Below are positions 1 through 7,750 of a DNA stretch of 41,303 nucleotides, piece by piece (position 1 is the stretch's first letter; each line of letters begins with the position of its first letter). The notes beneath the pieces were generated by a model. It was not told the DNA's origin. It searched no databases and worked only from the letters and a program-made list of their open reading frames with translations. Location of the stretch: positions 1 through 41,303 of the forward strand of contig CAZYGI010000033.1 of NCBI GenBank assembly GCA_964647255.1, read 5' to 3'. The translations under genes and the position numbers were made by a program. Source of the stretch: CAWJEL01 sp964647255. Lineage in GTDB: Bacteria; Chloroflexota; Anaerolineae; CG2-30-64-16.

Positions 1-99
1 CCGGGGCCGCTGGCAACGCGCGAAAAGCCCGGGTTGCGCCCATATCGCGCATTTTCATGGTATCATCCGAGTATCATCATCGAACCGGAGGAGATACGG

Positions 100-267
100 A
101 TGAAACACATCGCCATCCTCGGCCTCGGAAACATGGGCGCAAACATCGCCCACAGCCTCCACAAGGCCGGCTTTGCCCTGGAAGCACTCTTCGGTGATAC
201 TGAGATGGGAGTATTCGAAGCCGGCAGCGATCGAATGATCCTGGTGGCGCGGCGGAAGAAGTCATGA
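100..267 (+). pseudogene. N-terminal remnant of a 3-hydroxyisobutyrate/6-phosphogluconate-type dehydrogenase
   Basis: The 55-residue frame starts with a good ribosome site (GGAGGAGA at 87-94) and opens with a Rossmann dinucleotide-binding start: a beta strand, then GLGNMG at about residues 7-12 and a helix (ANIAHSLHKAGF). This is the NAD(P)-binding start of the beta-hydroxyacid dehydrogenase family, which normally runs to about 290 residues. After about residue 28 the family resemblance stops. The rest (a short piece ending in VARRKKS) looks like unrelated sequence read through to a chance stop. I read it as a truncated relic, possibly fused by deletion to the tail of another gene. It could also be a real small protein, but no catalytic part is present. 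Confidence 0.5.
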
Positions 268-283
268 GGGGTCGGGATTAACA

Positions 284-333
284 TAGAACGCAGATGACGC
301 AGATCGTTTGATTTCAGCGTCATCTGCGTTCTA
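284..333. terminator. Perfect 17-bp inverted repeat downstream of the LCP gene
   Basis: The arms 284-300 (TAGAACGCAGATGACGC) and 317-333 are exact reverse complements around a 16-base loop. The repeat lies about 75 bases past the stop of the minus-strand LCP gene and just after the dehydrogenase remnant, so it could end transcription from both sides. No T-run follows either arm, so Rho-independent termination is not certain. The core word GCGTCATCTGCGT recurs at 18318-18330, so it also behaves as a dispersed repeat. Confidence 0.5.
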
Positions 334-408
334 TTGATGTCGGTGCATTCAGACTTAGTTCACGGCTGTTGGAAACTAACTTTGAATACACCCTATTCAT
401 ATGCGTTT

Positions 409-1620
409 TCAGGGCATCGGGGTCACCGTGACGGCCTCGGTGTTAGCCGGCGCCGCGGTCGGGGACGGAACGGGCGTCGGGCAGCCGCCTGAGCCTTCAC
501 GACCCTGGTCGGCGATCGGTTTGGCCTCGAAAAGGCTGTCAATCTCCCGCTGAACCTGCTTCGGATCCACGACTTTCACCACCCAGGCCGGCCCCACCTG
601 GGCATCGGTCATCGCTGCTTTGCTGAAGGTCACACCGTGCACCTGGCCGGCATTCAGCTCGGAGCCAAAGCGCGCCAGCCGGATGATGTCCAGCAGGGTG
701 AGATCGGTCTTGAACGTCTTGGATAGCGCCTTCCACAGATCCGGGATCTTCGGCAGGATGTCAACCTCCAACGCGCGTTCACGGATCGCCCAGATCAACT
801 GCTGCTGGCGTTGGGCGCGGGAGAAATCGCTGGAGGCATAGCGATAGCGGGCAAATTTGGCGGCATCCGCGCCGTTCAAGAACACCTTGCCGGCCGGCAG
901 ATCAAAATGCTCATATTGCCCGCTGTCCGGCGCCTTCGGATCGGGCGTCAGCTCGTGGAGCGGGCAATCCAGGGTCACGGTGACGCCGCCGAGCGCATCC
1001 ACCAGCTCGGGCAGTGCCTCCAGGTGCAGACGGACCCAGTGTTTGGTTTGAATGCCCAGGGTGTCCGAGATCACCTTCTGCGCCAGGGCCGGCCCACCGC
1101 CCGGATATTTTTGCTCCTCACCCTGGACATCCGCCTGATTGATGCGCCCCATCCCGTAGCCGGGAATGTTCACCCACAGGTCGCGCGGGATGCTGAGCAG
1201 CCCGACCCGCTTCGACTCGTAGTCAAGCGCCACGACGATGATCGTATCGGTGCGCCAGCCGAGCTCGCCGGGCCGCTGATCCATGCCGAGCACCAGGATA
1301 TTGTCGGTGTCCCGGATGCTTTTAGGCGCCACCGTGGCCGCAGGCGTCAGGGTGGGAGTCGCCGCGGGCGCGGTTGTAGCAAGAACCTGCGTTGGCCCGG
1401 CCGTCGGGCTTGCCGACGGCGCGGGCTCGGCAGTCGGCGCAGACGTCGTCTCGACGGTCTGCTGGGCCGTGGCCGGCGCCGGTGCAACCGGCGTTGAAGT
1501 CGGCGCGGCCGGCGTGGGAGCAGGCGCGGCCCCCTGGCATGCGGACAGCGTCAGGGCTAATACCAAAAGCAGGAGCAGCCCGGCGCGCGGCCGGGAAAAA
1601 GTCACTGGATCACGCATCAT
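409..1620 (-). CDS. LytR-CpsA-Psr (LCP) family lipoprotein
   Basis: LCP enzymes transfer undecaprenyl-linked polymers such as teichoic acids, capsule or arabinogalactan onto peptidoglycan or protein outside the cytoplasm. The protein has a hydrophobic signal with a lipobox (LSAC, Cys about residue 28), then about 70 residues of Thr/Pro/Ala-rich linker, then the LCP domain starting at NILVLGMDQR. It has the typical RTDTIIVVALD strand and the SIPRDLWVNIPGYGMGRINQA segment, whose Arg residues bind the pyrophosphate of the lipid carrier. A lipid anchor replaces the single N-terminal membrane helix usual in this family. The ATG at 1620 is preferred because AAGG (1626-1629) is well spaced; GTG at 1626 is an alternative. 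It starts 17 bases after the adenosine-kinase-like gene, so the two are probably co-transcribed. Confidence 0.85.
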   Translation of the reverse strand: MMRDPVTFSRPRAGLLLLLVLALTLSACQGAAPAPTPAAPTSTPVAPAPATAQQTVETTSAPTAEPAPSASPTAGPTQVLATTAPAATPTLTPAATVAPKSIRDTDNILVLGMDQRPGELGWRTDTIIVVALDYESKRVGLLSIPRDLWVNIPGYGMGRINQADVQGEEQKYPGGGPALAQKVISDTLGIQTKHWVRLHLEALPELVDALGGVTVTLDCPLHELTPDPKAPDSGQYEHFDLPAGKVFLNGADAAKFARYRYASSDFSRAQRQQQLIWAIRERALEVDILPKIPDLWKALSKTFKTDLTLLDIIRLARFGSELNAGQVHGVTFSKAAMTDAQVGPAWVVKVVDPKQVQREIDSLFEAKPIADQGREGSGGCPTPVPSPTAAPANTEAVTVTPMP

Positions 1621-1637
1621 CTTCACCTTGGCCGGCC

Positions 1638-2138
1638 TCAGCCGACTTTATAGCCAATCTTGCGCAGGAACCCTTTGCGCCACGCCACACCCTCGGCATC
1701 CTCGATCCCCTGCGTGCGAATCCCGTCAATAACGCCCAGGATGCCGCGGCCCTGCGCCGTCTCGGCCAGGATCACCTGCACCGGGTTGGCGCTGGCGCAG
1801 TAGATGCTCGCCACCTCGGGCACCATCTTGATGGCGTTCAAGATGTTGACCGGGTAAGCGTCGCGCAGGAAGAGGATGAAACAATGGCCGGCGCCGAGCA
1901 CCAGCGCGTTGCGCTCGGCCAGGGCCTTCAGCTCGTCATCGGTGCCGGTGGAGCGCACCAGCGCGGGGCCGGATGACTCACAGAACGCCAGCCCGAATTT
2001 TGCGCCGGGCACCCCGGTGACCACCGCCTCGTGGATGTCTTCCACGGTCTTGATGAAGTGGCTCTGCCCCAGGATTAGGTTCAGCGCTTCGGGATTTTCG
2101 AGTTCGACCAGCTTAAGCTGGAAGGCAATTTCGGTCAT
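1638..2138 (-). CDS. Adenosine-specific kinase family protein (DUF355)
   Basis: This 166-residue protein matches the small family first characterised structurally in the archaeon Pyrobaculum and annotated as adenosine-specific kinase. Family-typical stretches are LGQSHFIKTVEDIHEAV, GAKFGLAFCESSG, NALVLGAGHCFILFLRD, YPVNILNAIK, YCASANPVQVILAET and GRGILGVIDG, and it ends in WRKGFLRKIGYKVG. Length equals the usual family length. It would be cytoplasmic. A strong GGAGG site sits 5-6 bases before the ATG. The gene lies between the CpXC protein and the LCP lipoprotein on the same strand. Family assignment is firm; the physiological substrate in bacteria is much less so. Confidence 0.88.
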   Translation of the reverse strand: MTEIAFQLKLVELENPEALNLILGQSHFIKTVEDIHEAVVTGVPGAKFGLAFCESSGPALVRSTGTDDELKALAERNALVLGAGHCFILFLRDAYPVNILNAIKMVPEVASIYCASANPVQVILAETAQGRGILGVIDGIRTQGIEDAEGVAWRKGFLRKIGYKVG

Positions 2139-2175
2139 GCTTTCCTCCGACCGGAAATGTTCCGGAGAGCGGATC

Positions 2176-3504
2176 TCACACCAGCAGCATCGCCTGCGCC
2201 CGGATATCGCTCAGGCGCTTGCCCATCTCGGCGGACTCCGGGCCCTCGCGCGAGGCCAGGTCAACGGCCAGTTGATCCATCACTTCCAACAGCTCGGGGG
2301 TCAGGTCGGCCTTGTGCGCCTGAAGCATTTCCCGCGTGCCGTCCGGATAAGGGGCGCGCATCAGGTCGTTGATGAACTGGACCTCGGGCGGCATGCTTTC
2401 GTCCATCATCGCCATGATCTCATCGTAGATCATGCTGAGGCGCTCGAGCAAATCCTCCCGCTTCTCCTTCTCAGCACGCGCCATGTTGGTCGTGAGAATA
2501 GACATGAAGACGTCATCCAACTCGCCGGCATGCTCGCGCACCGCGGAACGTGGGCTTTCGGCGTTGACGAGATCGTTGAGCAGAGCCAGCGCCCCGTCAA
2601 TGTTCTGCTTGGTGGCCTCATCCAGTCGTTGGGTGATCTCCAACAACTGGTCGCGCAGCCGGGTCAGCCGATCGCGCTCCGGGCCACGGCTGGCCTCGAT
2701 CCGCTCACTGAGCCCCTGGAAGAAGCTGTAATCCAACGCGGGGCGGGCGGCCACGGCCAGCGCGGCGGCCTCATCGGGGTCGGCAGCCAGCATCCGCTCG
2801 AGGAATTCAGCCGGGCTCTTGAGGTCCTTGAGGCTCTCGACCGCAATCCGCTGCTTCTCCGCCTTCTGCCCGAAAGTCGTGATGGGCATGAGGTTGTCCC
2901 GCAGCAGTTTCAGCCGCTCAGCGCTCTTGGCATCGCCGGACGCCGCGGCGCGCTCCAACATACCGTCCAGCAAGACGAAGAACTCGTAATCGAGCATGGC
3001 ATCCTGGTTCTTCACCAGCATCTTCAGGCCCTTGAGATCATCCGCCATGACCATAAACTGCTCGACCATCTTCATCTTCTTGCGCTGCCGGTCGAGCTCC
3101 TCCTGGCTGATCCCCATTGTGCCGAGCACGGCGTCCATCAGGCTTTGCCGGGTGGCAAACTGCCGCGGGCTGAGGAAGTAGCCCTTACGCTGCTCCGGCG
3201 GGAGGCTGCGCATCAACCCCTGGGTCAGCTCGCCGATCATCCGTTGCTTCTCCATCTCCGGGATGTTGAGCTGCTGGGGGAAGTACACGGCAAGGAACTC
3301 GGCCGCGGGGTCGTGGTAGACCAGCGGCATCTCGAGCATGCCGCCCGTCCCACACTTCGGACAGACGGCCACGTTGATTTGGCCGGCGAGGAATGCCTGG
3401 CGCAGTTGCGGCTGTTGTCCGACGTCAATGATCGAGCGGATCGGGGTCTGGTATTGGTTCCCGCAATTCGGGCACTGAATCGGAACGGTGTTGGTGTCGG
3501 GCAT
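2176..3504 (-). CDS. CpXC domain protein with long helical C-terminus
   Basis: The 442-residue protein begins with a zinc-ribbon-like CpXC domain: Cys11 and Cys14 (CPNC) pair with Cys48 and Cys51 (CPKC), with a conserved hydrophobic stretch (LAVYFP) after it. The remaining 370 residues are almost entirely charged, Leu/Met-rich helix with no recognisable enzyme motif. It includes a possible coiled coil (GISQEELDRQRKKMKMVEQ) and several repeated helical hairpins such as LKDLKSPAEFLERMLAADPDEAA. The family is common in Chloroflexi and Actinobacteria but its function is not established. The ATG at 3504 is chosen over an upstream in-frame start because GAAAGG precedes it and the upstream part overlaps a repeat array. 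It is probably cytoplasmic and metal-binding. Confidence 0.75.
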   Translation of the reverse strand: MPDTNTVPIQCPNCGNQYQTPIRSIIDVGQQPQLRQAFLAGQINVAVCPKCGTGGMLEMPLVYHDPAAEFLAVYFPQQLNIPEMEKQRMIGELTQGLMRSLPPEQRKGYFLSPRQFATRQSLMDAVLGTMGISQEELDRQRKKMKMVEQFMVMADDLKGLKMLVKNQDAMLDYEFFVLLDGMLERAAASGDAKSAERLKLLRDNLMPITTFGQKAEKQRIAVESLKDLKSPAEFLERMLAADPDEAAALAVAARPALDYSFFQGLSERIEASRGPERDRLTRLRDQLLEITQRLDEATKQNIDGALALLNDLVNAESPRSAVREHAGELDDVFMSILTTNMARAEKEKREDLLERLSMIYDEIMAMMDESMPPEVQFINDLMRAPYPDGTREMLQAHKADLTPELLEVMDQLAVDLASREGPESAEMGKRLSDIRAQAMLLV

Positions 3505-3521
3505 GGAAAACCTTTCGTGGT

Positions 3522-3577
3522 AGGTGGACGATGGACCACATAGACCGGGGACCATCGTCTAGCGTCTAGCGTCTCTC
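3522..3577. repeat. Degenerate heptamer array (GTCTAGC/GACCATC words) spanning the ligA stop
   Basis: Read on the plus strand, eight consecutive 7-base words stay in phase: AGGTGGA, CGATGGA, CCACATA, GACCGGG, GACCATC, GTCTAGC, GTCTAGC, GTCTCTC. The array fills the gap between ligA and the CpXC gene. The ligA stop codon (3566-3568) and its last two Arg codons lie inside it. Related GACGATG words recur in the gap at 40853-40922. Confidence 0.6.
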
Positions 3578-5653
3578 AACCATCTGCCGCAGCGCCGCCT
3601 CGTCCATCACGGGTACGCCGAGCTGGATGGCTTTATCGAGCTTGGAGCCGGCCGCTTCGCCGGCAACAAGATAGCTGGTGTTCTTGCTGACTGAATCGGT
3701 CACTTTGCCGCCGTGGGCCTTGATGAACGCCTTCGCCTCATCGCGGCTCATGGCCGGCAGCGTCCCGGTGATGACGAACGTCAACCCGGCCAGCGGCTGC
3801 GCCTCAGTCTCAACCTGAACTTTGGCCTGCGCCGTGGTCACGCCCGCAGCTTTGAGCTTCTCGATGACCCGCCGGTTCGGCGCCTGGGCGAACCAATCGG
3901 CGATGCTTTGCGCCAGGATCGGGCCAATGCCGGAGACCGCCTGCAGCTCCGCGACCGAGGCAACCGCCAGCGCGTCGAGCGAGGCGAAATGCGCCATCAG
4001 GTCCTCCGCGACCACCTCGCCCACGCCCTGGATGCCCAGCGCGGTCAGCAGGCGGGCCGGCGGCCGGGATTTGGAGGCCGCGATGGCGTCCATCAGGTTC
4101 GCCACCTTCTTGTCGCCGAAGCCTTCCAACCCGCGCAGCGCGGCCGGATCGAGGTAGTAGACATCTGCCAGATCCGTGACCAGGCCCAACTCAACAAATA
4201 ACTCGGCCTGCCTGATCCCGAAACCGGCGATATCCATCGCACCGCGGCTGACGAAGTGCTCCACCCCGCGCACAAGCTGGGCCGGACATGCGCTGTTGAC
4301 GCAGTAGGTCGCGGCCTCGCCCGCCACGCGCACCGCGGCCGCGCCGCAGACGGGGCACGTCTTCGGCATCTCCCAAACGCGCTCGTCGCCCGTGCGCAAT
4401 TCGGCCAGGGGGCGCAGCACCTGCGGGATCACCTCACCGGCGCGCTTGACCGCCACCCGGTCGCCGATGCGGATGTCGTTGTCGCGGACATAGTCTTCAT
4501 TATGTAACGTCGCGCTCGACACCGTCACGCCGCCCACCTGCACCGGCTCCAGCACGGCCATCGGGTTGAGCGTGCCCGTGCGACCCACGTTGACCTTGAT
4601 GTCGAGCAGCCGCGTCACCGCTTCTTCGGCGGGGTACTTGTAGGCCAACGCCCAGCGCGGATCCTTCCCGACGTAGCCCAGCCGCTCCTGCAGGGCGAAA
4701 TCGTTGATCTTGATCACCAGGCCGTCGGCTTCATACGGCAGCGCGCGGCGCTCGGTCTGGCCCCAGGCCACGCAATACGCCACGAGCGCGTCGAAATCAT
4801 CGAACAGGCGGTTGCGCGTCTCAACGGGGAAGCCAAGCCGGCGCAGAGTGTCGAGCGTGTCCCACTGCGTGCGCGGCGCCTCGGTCCCCTCTAGCGCCAC
4901 GATCTGGTAGACCCAGAGCTTGATCGGCCGCTCAGCCGTGATGCGCGCGTCGAGCTGACGCAGTGACCCCGCCGCAAAATTGCGCGGGTTGGCATACGTG
5001 CGCTCGCCCGTCTCCGCCTGCCCGGCATTGAACCGCTGAAAGTCGGCGATAGAGACATACGCCTCGCCGCGGACGACCAAACGGGAGGGCGGACGACTCA
5101 GCGAATCAGCGAATCGCCGTGTCACCGTGTCACCCTGTCTCAATGTCGCCGTGTCTCGCCCGTTCACCGGCACGCGCAGCGGCACCGCCTTCACCGTGCG
5201 CAAGTTGGCCGTGATGTCCTCGCCGACCTCGCCATCGCCGCGCGTGGCGCCGAGCACCAGGCGCCCGTCCTCGTAGTGCAGCACGACGGTCAGGCCATCA
5301 ATCTTGGGCTCGACCACGTACCGAATACCGGTCTGCGCATCGGCGGGCAGGAGCTTCAGAAAACGGTCGCGCCATGCGTAGAGCTCATCGGGGCCGAAGC
5401 CGTTCGCCAGGCTCAAAATCGGCGCAGGGTGCCGGACCTTGACGAACCGCTCCGCGGCTGCGCCGGGCACACGCTGCGTTGGGCTGTCAGGCGTCACCAG
5501 CTCGGGGTGAGCGGCCTCCAACGCGACCAGCTCGCGCCACAGTGCATCATACTCCGCATCGCTGACGGCCGGATCATCCAGGACGTAATAGCGATAGGCA
5601 TGATATTCGATCGCTTTGCGCAGTGTTTCGAGCCGCTCCCGAACGTCAGCCAT
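3566..5653 (-). CDS. ligA: NAD-dependent DNA ligase LigA
   Basis: LigA seals nicks in DNA during replication and repair using NAD+. The 695-residue protein shows the full layout. There is an N-terminal Ia domain (HAYRYYVLDDPAVSDAEYD), then the adenylation domain with the AMP-accepting lysine in KIDG (Lys117) and the RGE motif at 195-197. The OB fold follows, then a four-Cys zinc finger (CPVC and CVNSAC), helix-hairpin-helix repeats (IQGVGEVVAEDL, VSGIGPILAQSIA) and a C-terminal BRCT domain (about 610-695). Residues about 166-187 are an in-frame insertion encoded by an octamer array, absent from the E. coli enzyme. The start at 5653 has GGGAGG before it. An in-frame extension to 5767 would run through the predicted promoter and is rejected. 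Confidence 0.95.
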   Translation of the reverse strand: MADVRERLETLRKAIEYHAYRYYVLDDPAVSDAEYDALWRELVALEAAHPELVTPDSPTQRVPGAAAERFVKVRHPAPILSLANGFGPDELYAWRDRFLKLLPADAQTGIRYVVEPKIDGLTVVLHYEDGRLVLGATRGDGEVGEDITANLRTVKAVPLRVPVNGRDTATLRQGDTVTRRFADSLSRPPSRLVVRGEAYVSIADFQRFNAGQAETGERTYANPRNFAAGSLRQLDARITAERPIKLWVYQIVALEGTEAPRTQWDTLDTLRRLGFPVETRNRLFDDFDALVAYCVAWGQTERRALPYEADGLVIKINDFALQERLGYVGKDPRWALAYKYPAEEAVTRLLDIKVNVGRTGTLNPMAVLEPVQVGGVTVSSATLHNEDYVRDNDIRIGDRVAVKRAGEVIPQVLRPLAELRTGDERVWEMPKTCPVCGAAAVRVAGEAATYCVNSACPAQLVRGVEHFVSRGAMDIAGFGIRQAELFVELGLVTDLADVYYLDPAALRGLEGFGDKKVANLMDAIAASKSRPPARLLTALGIQGVGEVVAEDLMAHFASLDALAVASVAELQAVSGIGPILAQSIADWFAQAPNRRVIEKLKAAGVTTAQAKVQVETEAQPLAGLTFVITGTLPAMSRDEAKAFIKAHGGKVTDSVSKNTSYLVAGEAAGSKLDKAIQLGVPVMDEAALRQMVERR
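5094..5157. repeat. Eight-unit octamer array inside ligA
   Basis: On the coding (minus) strand eight successive 8-base words are in register: GAGACACG, GCGACATT, GAGACAGG, GTGACACG, GTGACACG, GCGATTCG, CTGATTCG, CTGAGTCG. They encode the extra peptide of LigA between the nucleotidyl-transferase strands and the RGE motif. The GACACGG-type word also occurs in the sufB-sufD gap (35941-35970). Confidence 0.8.
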
Positions 5654-5700
5654 CGCAACCTCCCTTCTCCGTCGTTCGTGCGCCGGACGCGCCAAAACGA

Positions 5701-5723
5701 CACTCCTACCCTGAGCAGGAGTG
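5701..5723 (-). other. Hairpin in the ligA 5' leader
   Basis: CACTCCT (5701-5707) and AGGAGTG (5717-5723) form a 7-bp stem with a 9-base loop, at the predicted 5' end of the ligA transcript. It might protect the mRNA end. There is no evidence for a ligand or attenuator. Confidence 0.3.
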
Positions 5724-5725
5724 CC

Positions 5726-5754
5726 ATTATACCGCCGTTCCCAGGGCCGCGCAA
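5726..5754 (-). promoter_or_regulatory. Predicted ligA promoter
   Basis: On the minus strand TTGCGC (5749-5754) and a perfect TATAAT (5726-5731) are separated by 17 bases. The predicted transcription start near 5719 gives a leader of about 65 bases to the ligA ATG. Confidence 0.55.
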
Positions 5755-5809
5755 AGGCAGTGGGCAATGTTTACACGCCACACCCCCCGGCATTTTAAGC
5801 TCCGCTTCC

Positions 5810-5838
5810 TTGACAAACCATGGGCCGGATTGTATGAT
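5810..5838 (+). promoter_or_regulatory. Consensus promoter of the TetR/ABC exporter operon
   Basis: TTGACA (5810-5815) is followed after exactly 17 bases by TATGAT (5833-5838). It is one of the closest matches to a housekeeping-sigma promoter in the window, and it is immediately followed by the TetR operator. Confidence 0.75.
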
Positions 5839-5840
5839 CT

Positions 5841-5858
5841 TGATTGAACGTTCAATCA
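5841..5858. promoter_or_regulatory. TetR-family operator (perfect 18-bp palindrome)
   Basis: TGATTGAACGTTCAATCA equals its own reverse complement and covers the predicted transcription start, two bases after the -10 box. This is the size and placement expected for a TetR dimer that blocks RNA polymerase, so the operon is predicted to be autorepressed. Direct binding is inferred. Confidence 0.75.
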
Positions 5859-5892
5859 GTCGTTGGTTGCCTCGCACCGGAAAGGCCGTGCC

Positions 5893-6540
5893 ATGACTCC
5901 CAAAAGCGAAGATCGCAGGCAAGCGATCCTGGATGCCGCCCAGGAGGTGTTCAGCCGCAAGAACTTCGAGGCGACCACCATCAAAGACATCGCGGCCGCT
6001 GCGGGCGTCTCGCCGGGGCTGATCTACTGGTACTTCAAGGACAAAAGCGACCTGTTCGCCTCGCTGCTCTCCGAGCGGATTACCGACGGCCTGGGCCAGG
6101 TCGCGACGCGGGCCGGGCTGGACATCCCACCCGAGACGTTTCTGCAGGACTTTGGCCACTTCTTCATCACCCTGTACGAATCGCCTCACAACCTGGCGTT
6201 GTTCAAAATGGTCGTAACGAACACCTCCACGCTGCCCACCGCGGTGCGCTCGCTGCAAGGACGCGTTGTGGCAGGGGTGCTCGGCGCGTTGCAGGGCTAC
6301 TTCGACCACCAGATCGCCCTGGGCCGGCTCCGCCCCTGCAACACGGAGATGGTCACGCGCACTTTCGTCGGCAGCCTGATGGCGTTCCTATTGCTCCGGC
6401 ACATCCTGGAAGACACGCGAGCGAGCGCGATCCCTGCGGCCGAGTTTGTGGCAGGTGTGACGGAGGTAGTGCTGCGCGGCATCCTGCCCGGCGAGCGCGC
6501 CGCCGCCGCACCGGCGCCCGGCCACGAAGAGGCAGAATGA
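5893..6540 (+). CDS. TetR/AcrR family repressor of the ABC exporter
   Basis: The 215-residue protein has the TetR DNA-binding domain at the N-terminus: RQAILDAAQEVFSRKNFEATTIKDI, then the helix-turn-helix GVSPGLIYWYFKDKSDLF (about 29-55). A ligand-binding helical domain follows (HFFITLYESPHNLALFKMVV and onward). Its job is probably to repress its own operon through the 5841-5858 palindrome until an exporter substrate or toxic lipophilic compound binds. The stop overlaps the permease start (ATGA at 6537-6540), so the two are translationally coupled. The ATG at 5893 with AAAGG upstream is preferred to TTG at 5863. The closest functional parallel is E. coli CecR, which controls ybhGFSR. Confidence 0.88.
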   Translation: MTPKSEDRRQAILDAAQEVFSRKNFEATTIKDIAAAAGVSPGLIYWYFKDKSDLFASLLSERITDGLGQVATRAGLDIPPETFLQDFGHFFITLYESPHNLALFKMVVTNTSTLPTAVRSLQGRVVAGVLGALQGYFDHQIALGRLRPCNTEMVTRTFVGSLMAFLLLRHILEDTRASAIPAAEFVAGVTEVVLRGILPGERAAAAPAPGHEEAE

Positions 6541-7682
6541 AGACCCTTGGCGCACTCTCACGCATCCTCGCCATCATGCGGAAGGAGTTCATCCACATCC
6601 GCCGTGACCCGCGCACGCTCGGCATCGTGCTGATCCTGCCGATCTTCCAACTGGTGATCTTTGGCTACGCGGTGACCAATGATGTCAACCACCTGCCGAT
6701 GGCCGTCTTCGACCAGGATCGCACTGCCGCCAGCCGGGCGCTCGCCGACGCGTATCGGGCGTCGGCCTATTTCGATCTGGCTTTTTTCGTCCAGGACGAC
6801 CAGGAGCTGGCTCGCCTGATTGACAGCGGGCAGGCGCGGGTCGGGCTGACCATCCCGCCCGGCTACGCCGACCGGCTGGCGCGGCGCGAGCGGGCCGCGG
6901 TCAGCATGATCATTGACGGCTCCGATCCCACGGTCGCCAACACCGCGCTCGCCTCCGCGGCCGCCATCGGCCAGGCGCACGGCGCGACGATCACCGAGCA
7001 GGTGATGCGCCAGGGCGGGGTGACACTGGCCGCGCTCCCCGGCGTGGATGTGCGGACGCGCGTCTGGTACAACCCAAACATGGTCAGCGCCAACTACATG
7101 GTGCCGGCGCTCATCGGGCTGATCCTCCAGACGCTCACCGCCCTGTTGACCGCCGTCGCCATCGTGCGCGAGCGCGAGCACGGCACGCTTGAAGGGCTGA
7201 TCGTCACCCCGATCCGCGCGCCGGAACTGATGCTGGGCAAAATCGTGCCCTACGTGATCGTCGCCTTCATGGCGATGCTCGAAATCCTGCTGGTCGGCAC
7301 GCTCTGGTTCAAGGTGCCGATCAACGGCAGTGTGCTGCTGCTGGTGGCGTTGGCCGCGCTGTTCCTGCTCAGCGCGTTGGGGATCGGCCTGCTGGTTTCC
7401 ACGGTGACGCACACCCAGCAGGAGGCGATGATGCTGGCGTTCTTCACCATCCTGCCGTCGGTGTTCCTCTCCGGCTTCATGTTCCCCATCGCGTCCATGC
7501 CGAAGGTGCTGCAATGGGCGAGCAAGGTGATCCCGCTGACCTACTTCCTGGTGATTGACCGCGGCATCGTCCTGAAAGGCAACGGCATGGACATCTTGCT
7601 GCCCCAGGTGATCGCTCTCGCCATCTTCGGCGCCGCGATCTTGACGCTGGCGGTGGTGCGGTTCAGGAAGCGGTTGGAGTGA
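6537..7682 (+). CDS. ABC-2 type exporter permease (YbhS/YbhR-like)
   Basis: The 381-residue membrane protein has the ABC-2 permease layout. A cytoplasmic start IMRKEFIHIRRDPRTLGIVLILPIFQLVIFGYAV contains the first helix. A large extracytoplasmic domain of about 150 residues follows, then five helices packed in the C-terminal half (about 185-375), including the REREHGTLEGLIVTPI coupling segment and LSGFMFPIASMP. It is the only permease in the operon, whereas E. coli has two (YbhS and YbhR), so it may act as a homodimer. It overlaps tetR by four bases. Substrates of this family include drugs and lipophilic cations; the actual substrate here is unknown. Confidence 0.88.
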   Translation: MKTLGALSRILAIMRKEFIHIRRDPRTLGIVLILPIFQLVIFGYAVTNDVNHLPMAVFDQDRTAASRALADAYRASAYFDLAFFVQDDQELARLIDSGQARVGLTIPPGYADRLARRERAAVSMIIDGSDPTVANTALASAAAIGQAHGATITEQVMRQGGVTLAALPGVDVRTRVWYNPNMVSANYMVPALIGLILQTLTALLTAVAIVREREHGTLEGLIVTPIRAPELMLGKIVPYVIVAFMAMLEILLVGTLWFKVPINGSVLLLVALAALFLLSALGIGLLVSTVTHTQQEAMMLAFFTILPSVFLSGFMFPIASMPKVLQWASKVIPLTYFLVIDRGIVLKGNGMDILLPQVIALAIFGAAILTLAVVRFRKRLE

Positions 7683-7683
7683 C

Positions 7684-7711
7684 GGGGAGCGGGGAGCGGG
7701 AAGCGGGGAGC
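7684..7711. repeat. GGGGAGC heptamer array after the permease stop
   Basis: Four tandem 7-base units are in phase: GGGGAGC, GGGGAGC, GGGAAGC, GGGGAGC. The array begins right after the TGA of the permease gene. The same unit in reverse complement (GCTCCCC) occurs inside the HlyD gene at 9826-9860. Confidence 0.8.
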
Positions 7712-7750
7712 GCCATTCGCTGAGCGCGTAGCCTCTTGTTGGGATTCGCC

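Noticed and set aside
2151..2165. CCGGAA-ATG-TTCCGG small hairpin between the CpXC and adenosine-kinase-like genes
   Set aside because: Short stem, no T-run, and it directly precedes a good ribosome site; likely chance.
1876..3543. Long plus-strand open frame of 555 codons opposite the CpXC gene
   Set aside because: It is a GC-driven shadow of a real minus-strand gene, rich in His/Gln/Arg/Leu, with no domain and crossing three gene boundaries.
5653..5767. N-terminal extension of LigA by 38 residues
   Set aside because: It would be encoded across the predicted promoter and leader hairpin, and LigA homology starts at 5653.
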